NCBI GenBank assembly: GCA_022361255.1
Contig: JAKSBG010000013.1
Location: 1-36,896, forward strand
Direction of reading: 5' to 3'
Source: Verrucomicrobiales bacterium
Lineage (GTDB): Bacteria; Verrucomicrobiota; Verrucomicrobiia; Verrucomicrobiales; DEV007
Length of the DNA stretch: 36,896 bases
Part shown: positions 24,167-35,241 of the stretch, piece after piece
Numbering within the stretch: the first letter of the stretch is position 1
Layout of the letters: each line of letters begins with the position of its first letter
Position numbers and translations under genes: made by a program
The notes under the pieces: model-generated
Told to the model about the DNA's origin: nothing
Databases searched by the model: none
The model's input: only the letters and a program-made list of their open reading frames with translations

Positions 24167-25699
24167 ATGAAGTTCACGTCCCGTTTTAGTCTGTTGGTTC
24201 TACTCCTTTCAGGAGTAATTCTCGCGGGGTGTGAGACGGTGGGATATCACTATTCCGGTCCGAAAACGAAGATGCCGGATCGATGGACAATGAGTGTGCA
24301 ACCGCATCTCGACGCCAGCGGCGCGCCTCTTGCATCCTGGTGGAAGGGGTTCAACGATCCCGTACTGAATCAATTGATTGATCGCGCGAGATCGGAAAAT
24401 CCGGATTTCAAAATCGCGATCCAGCGAATCGTTGAAGCTCGTGCTCAGCGGGGGGTAGCCAAAAGCAGAATGCTTCCGGCGCTGGCTGCGGATGCGGGTT
24501 ATGCGCGGAACCGGCAGAGTGAGCGTGTCGGATTCGCCCCGGCGTTGAATCCGGTTGATGTGTATTCGACGGGGCTGAATGCAGGATGGGAGCTGGATGT
24601 TTTTGGTGGTCTCAAGCGCGGGGTCGAAGCGGCCGACGCAAATTTGCAGTCAGAAGTGGAGAACTACCGGGACCTCCTCGTTTCTCTCTTTGCCGATGTG
24701 GCGTTGAACTACATCGACTACGCGACCTTCGATGAGCGGATTTATGTCGCGAATCAAAACATCAAGATCCAGCGGGAATCACTGAAACTGGCACAGGACA
24801 GGCTCGATGCCGGACTGGTTTCCAAAATTGACGTGACTCAGGCGCGCTCCAATCTCGAAACGACCCGAGCGCTGGTTCCCCAGCTGGAGGGGCAACTCGC
24901 TGCCGCCCGCAACCGGCTCGCAACATTGACGGGGGGATATCCGCATGATGTCTCGTCGTTGCTAGCCCGGTCCCGCTCGATTCCTCAGCCGGGGCGCGAC
25001 TACGCAGTGGATTGTCCGGCAAGCCTTCTCCGGGCCCGGCCGGATATCCGGCAGGCGGAACGCGTTCTCGCGGCGTCGGTTGCCAGCATCGGGGTGGCGG
25101 AGTCGGAGTTGTATCCGAAATTCCAGCTCGCGGGTCAGTTGCAGCTGCAGGCATCGAATATCTCAAGCCTCCCGGACGCGGCGGCGGCAGCTTATTCATT
25201 CGGTCCGTCATTGCGCTGGAATCTCTTCAGCAGTGGTCAGATCAAGAATTTGATCCGGGTGGAGGAAGCCCGTGCAATGCAGGCCTACGGTGCATATGAG
25301 AAAACGGTACTGGCCGCAGTGGAGGAAGTGGAAACGGCGATGGCGGGTGTGGCAACGGAAAGACGGCGGCTTGATGCGCTGCGGCGCGCCGTATCCGCTG
25401 CGAGTGAATCGGTCAGTTTGGTCGGGGACAACTACCGCGAGGGGCTCGTCGACTTTCAGCGTGTCATCGACACGGAGCGGGTGAAATTCCAGAATGAAGA
25501 TACGGCGGTTGTTTCAAAAGGGCAGCTCGCGAGGAATTACATTGCTCTCTATCGGGCACTGGGGGGAGGCGTCGCCTGCGAAGAACCAGTGTTGCCTCCG
25601 GTGAAAGAAAAGCCGGGCGGTGGCTGGAAGCGGAAACGTCCCGCGCCTTTTGCTGCTGCGGTATCGGTCAGCGGGGAAGAGGATAATATAAAGGAATAA
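24167..25699 (+). CDS. NodT/TolC-type outer membrane efflux lipoprotein
   Basis: The track start at 24134 adds 11 residues before the signal. ATG 24167 (MKFTSRFSLLVLLLSGVILAGC) is preferred and places the lipobox ILAGC with C22 as the lipidated residue (510 residues). WWKGFNDPVLNQLIDRARSENPDF, two OEP repeats (AQDRLDAGLVSKIDVTQARSNLETT and GDNYREGLVDFQRVIDTER), and RPDIRQAERVLAASVASIGVAES are hallmarks of the NodT family. It forms the outer-membrane channel of the pump encoded downstream. The C-terminal 35 residues, rich in Pro, Lys and Arg, extend beyond the usual end. The adaptor gene follows 5 nt later. Confidence 0.93.
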   Translation: MKFTSRFSLLVLLLSGVILAGCETVGYHYSGPKTKMPDRWTMSVQPHLDASGAPLASWWKGFNDPVLNQLIDRARSENPDFKIAIQRIVEARAQRGVAKSRMLPALAADAGYARNRQSERVGFAPALNPVDVYSTGLNAGWELDVFGGLKRGVEAADANLQSEVENYRDLLVSLFADVALNYIDYATFDERIYVANQNIKIQRESLKLAQDRLDAGLVSKIDVTQARSNLETTRALVPQLEGQLAAARNRLATLTGGYPHDVSSLLARSRSIPQPGRDYAVDCPASLLRARPDIRQAERVLAASVASIGVAESELYPKFQLAGQLQLQASNISSLPDAAAAAYSFGPSLRWNLFSSGQIKNLIRVEEARAMQAYGAYEKTVLAAVEEVETAMAGVATERRRLDALRRAVSAASESVSLVGDNYREGLVDFQRVIDTERVKFQNEDTAVVSKGQLARNYIALYRALGGGVACEEPVLPPVKEKPGGGWKRKRPAPFAAAVSVSGEEDNIKE

Positions 25700-25704
25700 A
25701 TACC

Positions 25705-26940
25705 ATGCGACATTCTGATCCCTTTTTGTTCGCTGTGCTCACCGCTGGACTGGCGTTGACCGGCTGCGCGAAAAAGAACGAATTTGTCGCCCCTCCCCCT
25801 CCGGAAGTGGGAGTTGAGACTCCCGAAATCAAAACGACCACCGTATTCTCTGAATATGCGGGGCGAACATCGGGTTCCGCCCGCGTGGAGATCCGGGCGC
25901 GGGTGAAGGGCTTTCTGCAGGCCTATCATTTTGATGCGGGTCAGTATGTCGAAAAAGGGCAGCTGCTTTTCACAATCGAGCCCGAGCAGTTCGAAGCGGC
26001 AGTCGAAACCGCGAAGGGCAATCTGGCAAAAGCCGAGGCGGATCTCGAGATCGCCACGACCAGCTGGAAGAAGCTCAAGAAGGCTTTCGAAGGAAGCGGA
26101 GCGGTGTCGGAAATTGATGTGCTGAGTGCAGAGGCGGAGCGAAAGGCGGCACAGGCCGGGGTGGATATTGCGAGGGCGGCTCTTTCCGATGCGGAACGGG
26201 ATCTCGGCTACACGAAGATTCACGCGCCGTTTGCCGGCCGGGTTTCCAGTCCTCTCGTTGATCAGGGCAACCTGGTCGGAGTGGCGGATCCCACCCTTTT
26301 GACTGACATCATCACCACTCAGCCGATCTATTTCAACTTCGACGGAAGTGAGCGGGAAACCCTCAAGTATCTTCAGGATATGCCGAATGCCGAGAATCCG
26401 ACAGGCAGCGGCAAGGGAAAAGAGTTGGAGTTGCAGTTGGTGCTGTCTGACGGGACTCCGTTCGAAGAGGTGGGGCGGTTTGACTTTGCCGACAACTCGG
26501 TGGATCCCAATTCAGGGACGATTCGTTTGCGTGCTTCTTTTGAAAACAAAAAAGGGCTCTTGGTTGATGGACTGTTTGCCCGTCTTCGGATCCCCAATGA
26601 AGTCGAAGACGCCGTGCTCGTTCCCGCAGCCGCGATACAGCGGGATCTCGGTGGTTCGTTTATGATGGTTGTCGGGGAGGGGAATGTTATCCAGCGCCGT
26701 ACCATTGTTCCCAATTCGCTGACTGTGGGAAATAAAAAGATCATCGAGCCTTTTGATGAAGCGTCCGGGACAGGTCTGCAAGCGGATGACCGCTTTGTGG
26801 TTTCGAACCTGCAGCGTGTCAGGGAGGGGGTGACGGTCAGAATCGAAAAGCCGGCTGCCGCTCCCCCGGGGGCTGACAGTCCTCCCGATCCAAACGGTTC
26901 CGCGAAAGAGTCTTTGAAAACGAAGGAAAAAGCGGAGTAG
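25705..26940 (+). CDS. RND efflux periplasmic adaptor (MFP) lipoprotein
   Basis: 411 residues, preceded by AAGGA 9 nt before the ATG. The signal ends in lipobox LTGC with C21 lipidated. The usual adaptor pieces are in order: a beta-barrel/lipoyl N-part (VEIRARVKGFLQAYHFDAGQ), an alpha-hairpin (about 100-160), the second lipoyl half (DLGYTKIHAPFAGRVSSPLV) and a C-terminal domain with NPNSGT-like DPNSGTIRLRASFENKKGLL and GLFARLRIP. It bridges the pump and the outer-membrane channel. The tail beyond about 385 is Pro/Ala-rich and probably disordered. Adjacent genes supply both partners. Confidence 0.95.
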   Translation: MRHSDPFLFAVLTAGLALTGCAKKNEFVAPPPPEVGVETPEIKTTTVFSEYAGRTSGSARVEIRARVKGFLQAYHFDAGQYVEKGQLLFTIEPEQFEAAVETAKGNLAKAEADLEIATTSWKKLKKAFEGSGAVSEIDVLSAEAERKAAQAGVDIARAALSDAERDLGYTKIHAPFAGRVSSPLVDQGNLVGVADPTLLTDIITTQPIYFNFDGSERETLKYLQDMPNAENPTGSGKGKELELQLVLSDGTPFEEVGRFDFADNSVDPNSGTIRLRASFENKKGLLVDGLFARLRIPNEVEDAVLVPAAAIQRDLGGSFMMVVGEGNVIQRRTIVPNSLTVGNKKIIEPFDEASGTGLQADDRFVVSNLQRVREGVTVRIEKPAAAPPGADSPPDPNGSAKESLKTKEKAE

Positions 26941-26963
26941 GGAATTTTTCCGGAAGGCACCAC

Positions 26964-29900
26964 ATGTTCAGTCTCTTTTTCATCCGGCGTCCGATTTTCG
27001 CGGCAGTGATCTCGATTTTTATCGTGGTTATCGGGCTGGTTGCGCTGCTCGGTTTGCCTGTTTCCCGGTATCCGGACCTGGCTCCCCCGACAGTCCAGAT
27101 CAGTGCGGTCTATCCCGGTGCCAACGCATCGACCGTGGCGGAGACGGTTGCGGCACCAATTGAGCAGGAGGTAAACGGGGTCGAGGGGATGATTTACATG
27201 CAGTCGGTGTCCGGTAATGACGGCACGATGAATCTGACGGTGACATTCGCACCGGGGACGGACCTCGACAGCGCCAACGTGCTGACACAGAACCGGGTTT
27301 CCATCGCCGAGGCGAAGCTTCCGGAGGAGGTGAAGCGAATGGGGGTGACGGTGAAGAAGCAGTCGACCAACGTCGTCATGTATATTGCCCTGACGTCTCC
27401 CAACGGCACCTACGATGATGCTTTTCTCTCCAATTTTGCGTGGCAGAGAATCCGGGATGAACTGGCACGGGTTGACGATGTCGGCAACGTTACCGTTTAC
27501 GGAGCCGGGCAGCTGAGTATGCGGATCTGGCTGGATCCGGACCGGATGAAGAGTTTTGATCTTGCCGCGACGGAAGTCGTGAATGCCATCCGTCAGCAGA
27601 ATCTGCAGGTCGCAGGCGGCAGGATCGGGGCGGCACCGGTTCCCCGGGCAGTGCAGAATGAGTACACTGTGAGTGTGCGGGGACGGTTGGCGGATGTCTC
27701 CGAATTTGAAGATATCGTCGTAAAGGCCGGATCCGGTGGCGGGTTGGTGCGGGTCAAAGATGTCGCACGGGTCGAGCTGGGGTCTGATCTGTACAGCGTG
27801 CGGTCCAGCCTGAATGGAAGCCCGGCGGCCACTCTTGCGATCAATCAGATCCCCGGATCGAATATCCTCGCCGTCGCAGACGGAGTGCGCGCTTCGATGG
27901 AGGAATTGTCCCGGTCTTTTCCCGAAGATGTGCAATATAAGATTGTCTACGACAATACCAACGTCGTGAACGCTTCGATTAGAAACGTGGTCGTGACTCT
28001 AGTGCTCGCACTTCTGCTCGTGGTCTTCACGGTGTATATTTTCCTGCAGAATTTCCGGGCCACGATCATTCCGGCGATTACCATTCCCGTCGCGCTGATC
28101 GGAACGTTTGCGGTTTTGTTAGCCTTTGGTTATTCGCTGAATCAGCTTTCTCTTTTCGGCCTCGTCCTCGTAATCGGAATTGTCGTCGATGACGCCATCG
28201 TTGTCGTGGAGAATACAAGCAGCTGGATCGCAAAAGGTTTGTCGAGCCGCGAGGCGGCGGAGAAGGCGATGAAAGAGGTGTCCGGTCCCGTCATTGCGAC
28301 CACGCTGGTTTTGCTCGCGGTTTTCGTTCCGACCACGTTCATGGCGGGAATTACCGGCACGCTCTTCAAGCAATTTGCTGTCACTATTGCGATTGCCACG
28401 GTTTTCAGTTCGATTAATGCGCTCACGCTGAGCCCTGCACTGGCCGCGCTCTTATTGAGGGAGCAGAAGGAGCCCCAAAAGGGACCCTTCTATCGGTTTA
28501 ACCGTGCTCTGGAAAAATCGACGAACCTGTATCTTGGTATCACCAAATTTGCGATTCGGCGTGTCGCGGTTTGTCTGATTCTCTTTATCGGCATGGCAGG
28601 GCTCGCTGTTTTCGGACTCGGGAATTTGCCAACCGGCTTTGTCCCTCAGGAGGACGAGGGCTACTGCTTGGTCAATATCCAGCTTCCTGATGGAGCAACG
28701 CTGGACCGGACCAGCAAGACGATGAAAGAGCTCAACGCGGCTCTCTCCGGCATCGAGGGGATTTCTGATATCGTTGCGATTACCGGATTTTCGATCATTG
28801 ATTCTTCCGCCGCCTCAAATGCGGGATTGATGGTTGTTGTCTTCGATCCCTGGGCCGAACGAAAAACACCCGCACTTCACCAGGCGGGGATATTGCAGCA
28901 GATCAATCAGCGTCTCTTCATGTACAAAGATGCGTTCTCCTTCGCGTTTGCCGTGCCTTCGCTCCCCGGTGTAGGAACTTCCGGAGGGTTTACGTTTATG
29001 TTGCAGGACAGAGGCGGTGTTGGTTTCGGTGAATTGCAGGCCAAAGCACAGGAGTTTATCGTGGACGGAAACTCGCAGAGTGCCCTGAATCGGGTGAACA
29101 CAACATTCCGTTCCAGCATTCCCCAGATTTTTGTAGACATTGATCGCGAGCAGGTCATGCGAATGGGGATTCCGATGAACTCGGTGTTCGAAACGATGCA
29201 AGTCTACCTCGGCTCGGCCTACGTAAATGATTTCACGCAGTTCGGAAGGACATTTCAGGTGAAAGCCCAGGCGGATGCGCCGTTCCGGGCAACGCCGGCT
29301 GATATTGAAAAGCTGCAGTTCCGGAATGCGGAAGGAACCATGACTCCGCTGGGATCCATTGCCAGCGTTGAGGAAAGTTACGGACCTCAGACAGTTACCC
29401 GCTTCAATCTCTATCCATCGATCAAAATTATGGGGAATCCTGCTCCCGGCTTCAGCTCGGGCCAGGCAATGAATGTCATGGAGAATATGGCAGACGAAAA
29501 ACTTCCCGGGACGATGGGATACAGTTGGTCCGAGTTGTCATATCAGGAGAAGCAGGCGAGTGGAGGTATGACGGCCATTTTTCTTTTCGCGATACTAATG
29601 GTCTATCTCGTTCTGGCGGCGCAGTACGAGAGTTGGTCGATTCCTGTTTCGGTGGTTCTGTCCGTTCCGACTGCGTTGCTGGGGGCAGTAGCTGCAGTGA
29701 TGCTTCGGGGAATGGACAACAATGTCTACACCCAGATTGGAATTGTGCTTCTGATAGGATTATCGACGAAAAGTGCCATTCTCATTGTTGAATTCGCGAA
29801 GGTGCTTCGGGAGGATGGAAAATCCGTTTTCGACGCTGCGATCGAGGCGACAAGGATGCGATTCCGGGCCGTCCTGATGACCGCATTCTCATTTATTCTC

Positions 29901-30071
29901 GGTGTGATCCCCCTGCTGATTGCCTCGGGGGCGGGGGCGGAAGCTCAAAAAGTGATCGGGACGGCTGTTTTTGGAGGAATGCTGGTCGCCACGATGCTGA
30001 GTCTCGCCGCTGTGCCGATGCTCTACTACGTGGTGCAGACCTTGAGCGAGAAGGGCTCGCGGTCACAATAG
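26964..30071 (+). CDS. HAE1-type RND multidrug efflux permease
   Basis: 1035 residues, AcrB length, with GGAAGG 6 nt before the ATG. The N-terminus MFSLFFIRRPIFAAVISI, the ARYPDLAPPTVQI-like region (SRYPDLAPPTVQISAVYPGA), the TM4 acidic pair in GIVVDDAIVVVENTS and the TM10 lysine in GLSTKSAILIVEFAK are the proton-relay signatures of this family. It should export hydrophobic or amphipathic compounds using the proton gradient. It is the last gene of the channel-adaptor-pump operon. No TetR-type regulator is encoded beside it in the window, so control is not apparent. Confidence 0.96.
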   Translation: MFSLFFIRRPIFAAVISIFIVVIGLVALLGLPVSRYPDLAPPTVQISAVYPGANASTVAETVAAPIEQEVNGVEGMIYMQSVSGNDGTMNLTVTFAPGTDLDSANVLTQNRVSIAEAKLPEEVKRMGVTVKKQSTNVVMYIALTSPNGTYDDAFLSNFAWQRIRDELARVDDVGNVTVYGAGQLSMRIWLDPDRMKSFDLAATEVVNAIRQQNLQVAGGRIGAAPVPRAVQNEYTVSVRGRLADVSEFEDIVVKAGSGGGLVRVKDVARVELGSDLYSVRSSLNGSPAATLAINQIPGSNILAVADGVRASMEELSRSFPEDVQYKIVYDNTNVVNASIRNVVVTLVLALLLVVFTVYIFLQNFRATIIPAITIPVALIGTFAVLLAFGYSLNQLSLFGLVLVIGIVVDDAIVVVENTSSWIAKGLSSREAAEKAMKEVSGPVIATTLVLLAVFVPTTFMAGITGTLFKQFAVTIAIATVFSSINALTLSPALAALLLREQKEPQKGPFYRFNRALEKSTNLYLGITKFAIRRVAVCLILFIGMAGLAVFGLGNLPTGFVPQEDEGYCLVNIQLPDGATLDRTSKTMKELNAALSGIEGISDIVAITGFSIIDSSAASNAGLMVVVFDPWAERKTPALHQAGILQQINQRLFMYKDAFSFAFAVPSLPGVGTSGGFTFMLQDRGGVGFGELQAKAQEFIVDGNSQSALNRVNTTFRSSIPQIFVDIDREQVMRMGIPMNSVFETMQVYLGSAYVNDFTQFGRTFQVKAQADAPFRATPADIEKLQFRNAEGTMTPLGSIASVEESYGPQTVTRFNLYPSIKIMGNPAPGFSSGQAMNVMENMADEKLPGTMGYSWSELSYQEKQASGGMTAIFLFAILMVYLVLAAQYESWSIPVSVVLSVPTALLGAVAAVMLRGMDNNVYTQIGIVLLIGLSTKSAILIVEFAKVLREDGKSVFDAAIEATRMRFRAVLMTAFSFILGVIPLLIASGAGAEAQKVIGTAVFGGMLVATMLSLAAVPMLYYVVQTLSEKGSRSQ

Positions 30072-30088
30072 AAGCGGCGTAGCCGGAC

Positions 30089-30116
30089 GGAATCAGGATG
30101 ACTTAGAGTTGATTCC
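30089..30116 (+). terminator. Possible terminator after the RND operon
   Basis: GGAATCA, a 14-nt loop and TGATTCC form a perfect 7-bp stem 18 nt after the permease stop. A second small stem (CCTGA/TCAGG, 30116-30133) and a run of five Ts at about 30156 follow. The U-tract is distant, so the call is tentative. Confidence 0.35.
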
Positions 30117-30279
30117 CTGAGAGTTGAGTCAGGACATCGGGAGAGTCGAGGGCAGTTTTTGATTTCAGCTTTCAGCACTTTTTAATCTCTTTACGTGACA
30201 ATACCGGAAATATGTGTGAAAATTATGGAAATTACAATTTTAACGGTTTTCTAGCATTACGATCCTCCTACATTCTCTA

Positions 30280-32865
30280 GTGCACAAAACTGCATCGTTT
30301 GCAGTTGTCGCGTACTTCTGCCTCTGCCTTTTTGCGCCGCTGGAAGCCCGCGAGAAAAAAGAAATAACCCTACAACTGAAATGGAAGCATCAGTTTCAGT
30401 TCGCCGGCTACTACGCAGCGTTGGAAAAGGGGTTCTATGAAGAGGAAGGACTCGTCGTGGAAATTAGGGAAGGAGATCCAGGGAAGCATGCAACGCATCA
30501 GATGCTGAGTGGTGAAGCCGACTTCTGTGTTGCCGCTTCGGAGGCAATCGTTTCCCGGATGAAGGGGGAACCGGTCGTTGCCTGTGCCGCAATCTTTCAG
30601 CATTCTCCCTACGTTCTCATTACGAATCGAAAGTCACAAATCGAGACTCCGGAAGACCTGCTCGGTAGAAAGGTTGCCATCTCGAAAGCAGGAGGACTGG
30701 TTCAGTTCAGCGCGATGATGGAACGCCGGAATTTGTCTGTGGATGACGTGGAAATACTGAGAGGAGCATGGAGTCTGGATGCATTGACCGATGGCACGGC
30801 AGATGCCATTTCGGGATATTCGACGACACAAGCGCCATTATTTCGGGCCCGGGGTCTTACGCTTCGCCTGATTGCGCCGATGGATTATGGGATCGATTTT
30901 TACGGAGACACGCTTTGTACGACGGAGAAGTTTGTCGAAGAAAACCGCGAAGTCACGGAGGCAATGATTCGTGCCTCAATCAAAGGTTGGGAATATGCAA
31001 TGGCCAACCCGGATGAAATCATCGACCTGATTCTTACTCTTCCGGGTGTCAAAGGAAGAGGGAAATCGCGGGCTCTATTAAAATCGGAGGCCGAGCTGAC
31101 CAGGCCTTTTGTCGTTCCGGATGTCGTGAAGATCGGATCCATGAACACCGGGCGTTGGTCGAACATTGCATCTATCTATGTGGATTCGGGAGTCGCACAG
31201 TATCCGGAAAACGAAGATTGGATGGATGGCTTTGTCTTTCAGCCCCGGAGGAAACTAACGCTCGTAAATCTGAAGCTCGTTGGCATCGTAGTTGTAGCAC
31301 TCGGGATAATTGCTTTCATCGTTATTGTATGGAACGCGATCTTGCGGCGTCGGGTGGAAGCAGCGACCAAGCTGATCCACCAGAAATCAAGGTTGCACCA
31401 GTTGCTTCTCGATACCGCGATGGATGCCGCAGTGGGGATCGACAGGGGTTCCAGAATTGTCAGTTGGAGCAGGCCGGCGGAGAAGATTTTTGGGGCAGGC
31501 AAAGAGACGGCGGTTGGAGAATCGATCAGTCGTTTCCTGCCCGACTTTCTTGCTCAGATCGGGAAAGGGAACAGCAGCGTCAAAGGCCTGCGATTTGATC
31601 AGAACGGAAAGAGAGATTCCGGTGAACAGTTCCCGGTGGAGTTGTCGGTTTCCACAGTGCCCGGAGAGCACGAAATTTGGCTGAATATTTTCGTTCGTGA
31701 TGTGACAGATCAGCAGGGGCTCGAAGAAAAACTGCGACAGTCACAGAAGATGCAGGCAGTCGGGCAGCTGGCAGGAGGGATTGCTCACGACTTCAATAAT
31801 CTTCTCACTGTGATACACGGAAACATGGAGCTGTTGTTGCCGGAGCTGGGTGGAAGCGAAAAGGCTTTGGCAGAGGAAATCGATACGGCATCATTGAAAG
31901 CGGCCGACCTAACACGACAACTGCTCGCCTTTACTCGTCAACAGCCAATGGTTGCGAAGCCCGTACGAATTGATGAATGTATTGCATCTTTCGGGAAAAT
32001 TCTCGAACGCATTATCGGGGAGGATATCGAACTGAAATTCGATCTGGATGCAGAGGGGGCAACGGTAGAGGCCGACCCCGCGATGCTGGAGCAGGTAATG
32101 CTCAATCTCGTCGTCAATTCCCGCGACGCGATGCCGCGGGGAGGAAAGTTGACGGTGGAAACCATGCTCTCACAGCAATGTGGGGGAGTCTGTGAAAGTT
32201 GTGTTCAAATCCGCGTGATTGATACGGGTATGGGGATCGAACCGGAGCGACTTTCGAAAATCTTTGAGCCCTTTTTCACCACGAAAGAAGTGGGTGAGGG
32301 GACCGGCCTGGGGCTTCCCACTGCGCTCGGTATTGTTGAGCAACATGGTGGCACTATGGAAGTCGAGAGTGAAAAAGGGAAGGGCACTGTTTTTACGATC
32401 TTTCTGCCAACGATGAAAACGGATGTCTCAATGCCCGGAGAGCTGGAGCGGGTTGGCATGTCAGGAAGACTCGAAGGGGGCAGAGAAACCGTTTTTCTCG
32501 TCGAAGACGAGGCTCTCGTCAGAGCGGTTGCCAGGAAAACGTTGTCCAGATATGGCTACCACATTATCGAAGCCGAAAGCGGGGCCGAGGCACTCGAAAT
32601 CTGGAAGAAGCATCGCGATCAGATCGACTTGCTGTTGACTGATATTGTAATGCCCGGTGGGGTTTCCGGACACGAGCTGGCGACGAGACTCCGGTCGGAG
32701 AAACCCGATCTACCGGTGATTTGTGTGAGCGGATACTCGGCGGAAGTTTTTCGAGGGGAAATCGATTTTCCTGAGAGATCGCAATTTCTGGCAAAGCCTT
32801 ACTCGCCGTCCGATCTCATCGAGATGGTGCGGCAATCTCTGGATGAGGTCGTTCTCGTCGGGTAG
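30280..32865 (+). CDS. Hybrid histidine kinase with NMT1/THI5-type sensor domain
   Basis: 861 residues from GTG 30280; no ATG lies upstream before an in-frame stop. In order: signal peptide (1-23), periplasmic NMT1/THI5-like substrate-binding domain (about 27-250, KWKHQFQFAGYYAALEKGFY), a transmembrane helix (LVGIVVVALGIIAFIVIVW, about 330-350), a PAS domain (about 365-470), HisKA with phospho-acceptor H503 (GGIAHDFNNLL), HATPase (NLVVNSRDAMPRGG, DTGMGIEP, GTGLGLPTALGI), and a receiver with D788 (LLLTDIVMPGG) and K in AKPYS. All catalytic residues are intact, so it should sense a small ligand and phosphorylate its own receiver or pass phosphate on. No cognate transcription factor is encoded nearby. 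The gene is convergent with riboswitch-controlled thiC and only 9 nt from it. A thiamine-pyrimidine ligand is plausible but unproven. Confidence 0.93.
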   Translation: MHKTASFAVVAYFCLCLFAPLEAREKKEITLQLKWKHQFQFAGYYAALEKGFYEEEGLVVEIREGDPGKHATHQMLSGEADFCVAASEAIVSRMKGEPVVACAAIFQHSPYVLITNRKSQIETPEDLLGRKVAISKAGGLVQFSAMMERRNLSVDDVEILRGAWSLDALTDGTADAISGYSTTQAPLFRARGLTLRLIAPMDYGIDFYGDTLCTTEKFVEENREVTEAMIRASIKGWEYAMANPDEIIDLILTLPGVKGRGKSRALLKSEAELTRPFVVPDVVKIGSMNTGRWSNIASIYVDSGVAQYPENEDWMDGFVFQPRRKLTLVNLKLVGIVVVALGIIAFIVIVWNAILRRRVEAATKLIHQKSRLHQLLLDTAMDAAVGIDRGSRIVSWSRPAEKIFGAGKETAVGESISRFLPDFLAQIGKGNSSVKGLRFDQNGKRDSGEQFPVELSVSTVPGEHEIWLNIFVRDVTDQQGLEEKLRQSQKMQAVGQLAGGIAHDFNNLLTVIHGNMELLLPELGGSEKALAEEIDTASLKAADLTRQLLAFTRQQPMVAKPVRIDECIASFGKILERIIGEDIELKFDLDAEGATVEADPAMLEQVMLNLVVNSRDAMPRGGKLTVETMLSQQCGGVCESCVQIRVIDTGMGIEPERLSKIFEPFFTTKEVGEGTGLGLPTALGIVEQHGGTMEVESEKGKGTVFTIFLPTMKTDVSMPGELERVGMSGRLEGGRETVFLVEDEALVRAVARKTLSRYGYHIIEAESGAEALEIWKKHRDQIDLLLTDIVMPGGVSGHELATRLRSEKPDLPVICVSGYSAEVFRGEIDFPERSQFLAKPYSPSDLIEMVRQSLDEVVLVG

Positions 32866-32874
32866 ATTGCTGGT

Positions 32875-34884
<2,010 letters not shown>

Positions 34885-34903
34885 TCAGAAAATGTTTCAT
34901 AGA

Positions 34904-34986
34904 TGACTCCCTGCGACAGCATTACCTGCATCAGGTTCCAAGGGTCTCCCGCATCTGCGGAATCTCAGCGACATGCGCTCCCCTGT
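34904..34986 (-). ncRNA. TPP (THI-box) riboswitch upstream of thiC
   Basis: Read on the - strand the conserved THI-box pieces appear in order: GGGGAGCG, GCTGAGA, GACCCTTGGAACCTGAT, GGTAATGC and GCAGGGAGTC. A small variable hairpin (CCGCA/TGCGG) sits between CTGAGA and ACCCTT, as in many TPP riboswitches. It binds thiamine pyrophosphate and controls the downstream thiC through the terminator at 34823-34876. Exact ends are estimated. Confidence 0.95.
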
Positions 34987-34991
34987 CGTAG

Positions 34992-35025
34992 GTTATACGA
35001 TGGGCGAAAAGAGGGGGTGCGTCAA
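34992..35025 (-). promoter_or_regulatory. Possible thiC promoter
   Basis: On the - strand TATAAC (5/6 of a -10 box) lies about 8 nt before the aptamer and would place transcription start near its 5' edge. The nearest TTGAC-type -35 (TTGACG) is 22 nt upstream, longer than usual. TCGTA/TACGA arms overlap the -10. The rest of the 34806-35242 gap (35026-35241) shows no gene, only AT-rich sequence with TATATC-like boxes that may serve the porin. Confidence 0.4.
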
Positions 35026-35241
35026 GAATTTCGCCGGATTGCGTTCTGCTTCGAAAGGCGCCGCGTGGTCGCATAGATTGAGCGTCGATGCGCGTATATT
35101 GCGATATAGCGTATCGAATAATCTCAGAACGGTTTTCCTTTTGCGTGCGGTATATCATTGTGCAAGAACGAATGGTGCAGATTGGACAACAGGAAGATAA
35201 TTCCATGCCCGGTCTCGCCAAATCCTTAACCCAGGGGAGAA

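Noticed and set aside
26373-27935. 520-residue - strand ORF across the adaptor and pump genes
   Set aside because: Shadow of two well-supported RND genes; no family resemblance, and no signal or motif seen.
35088-35103. TATAT/ATATA palindrome upstream of the porin as operator
   Set aside because: Too short and AT-rich to separate from chance; no second copy was noticed near the gene.
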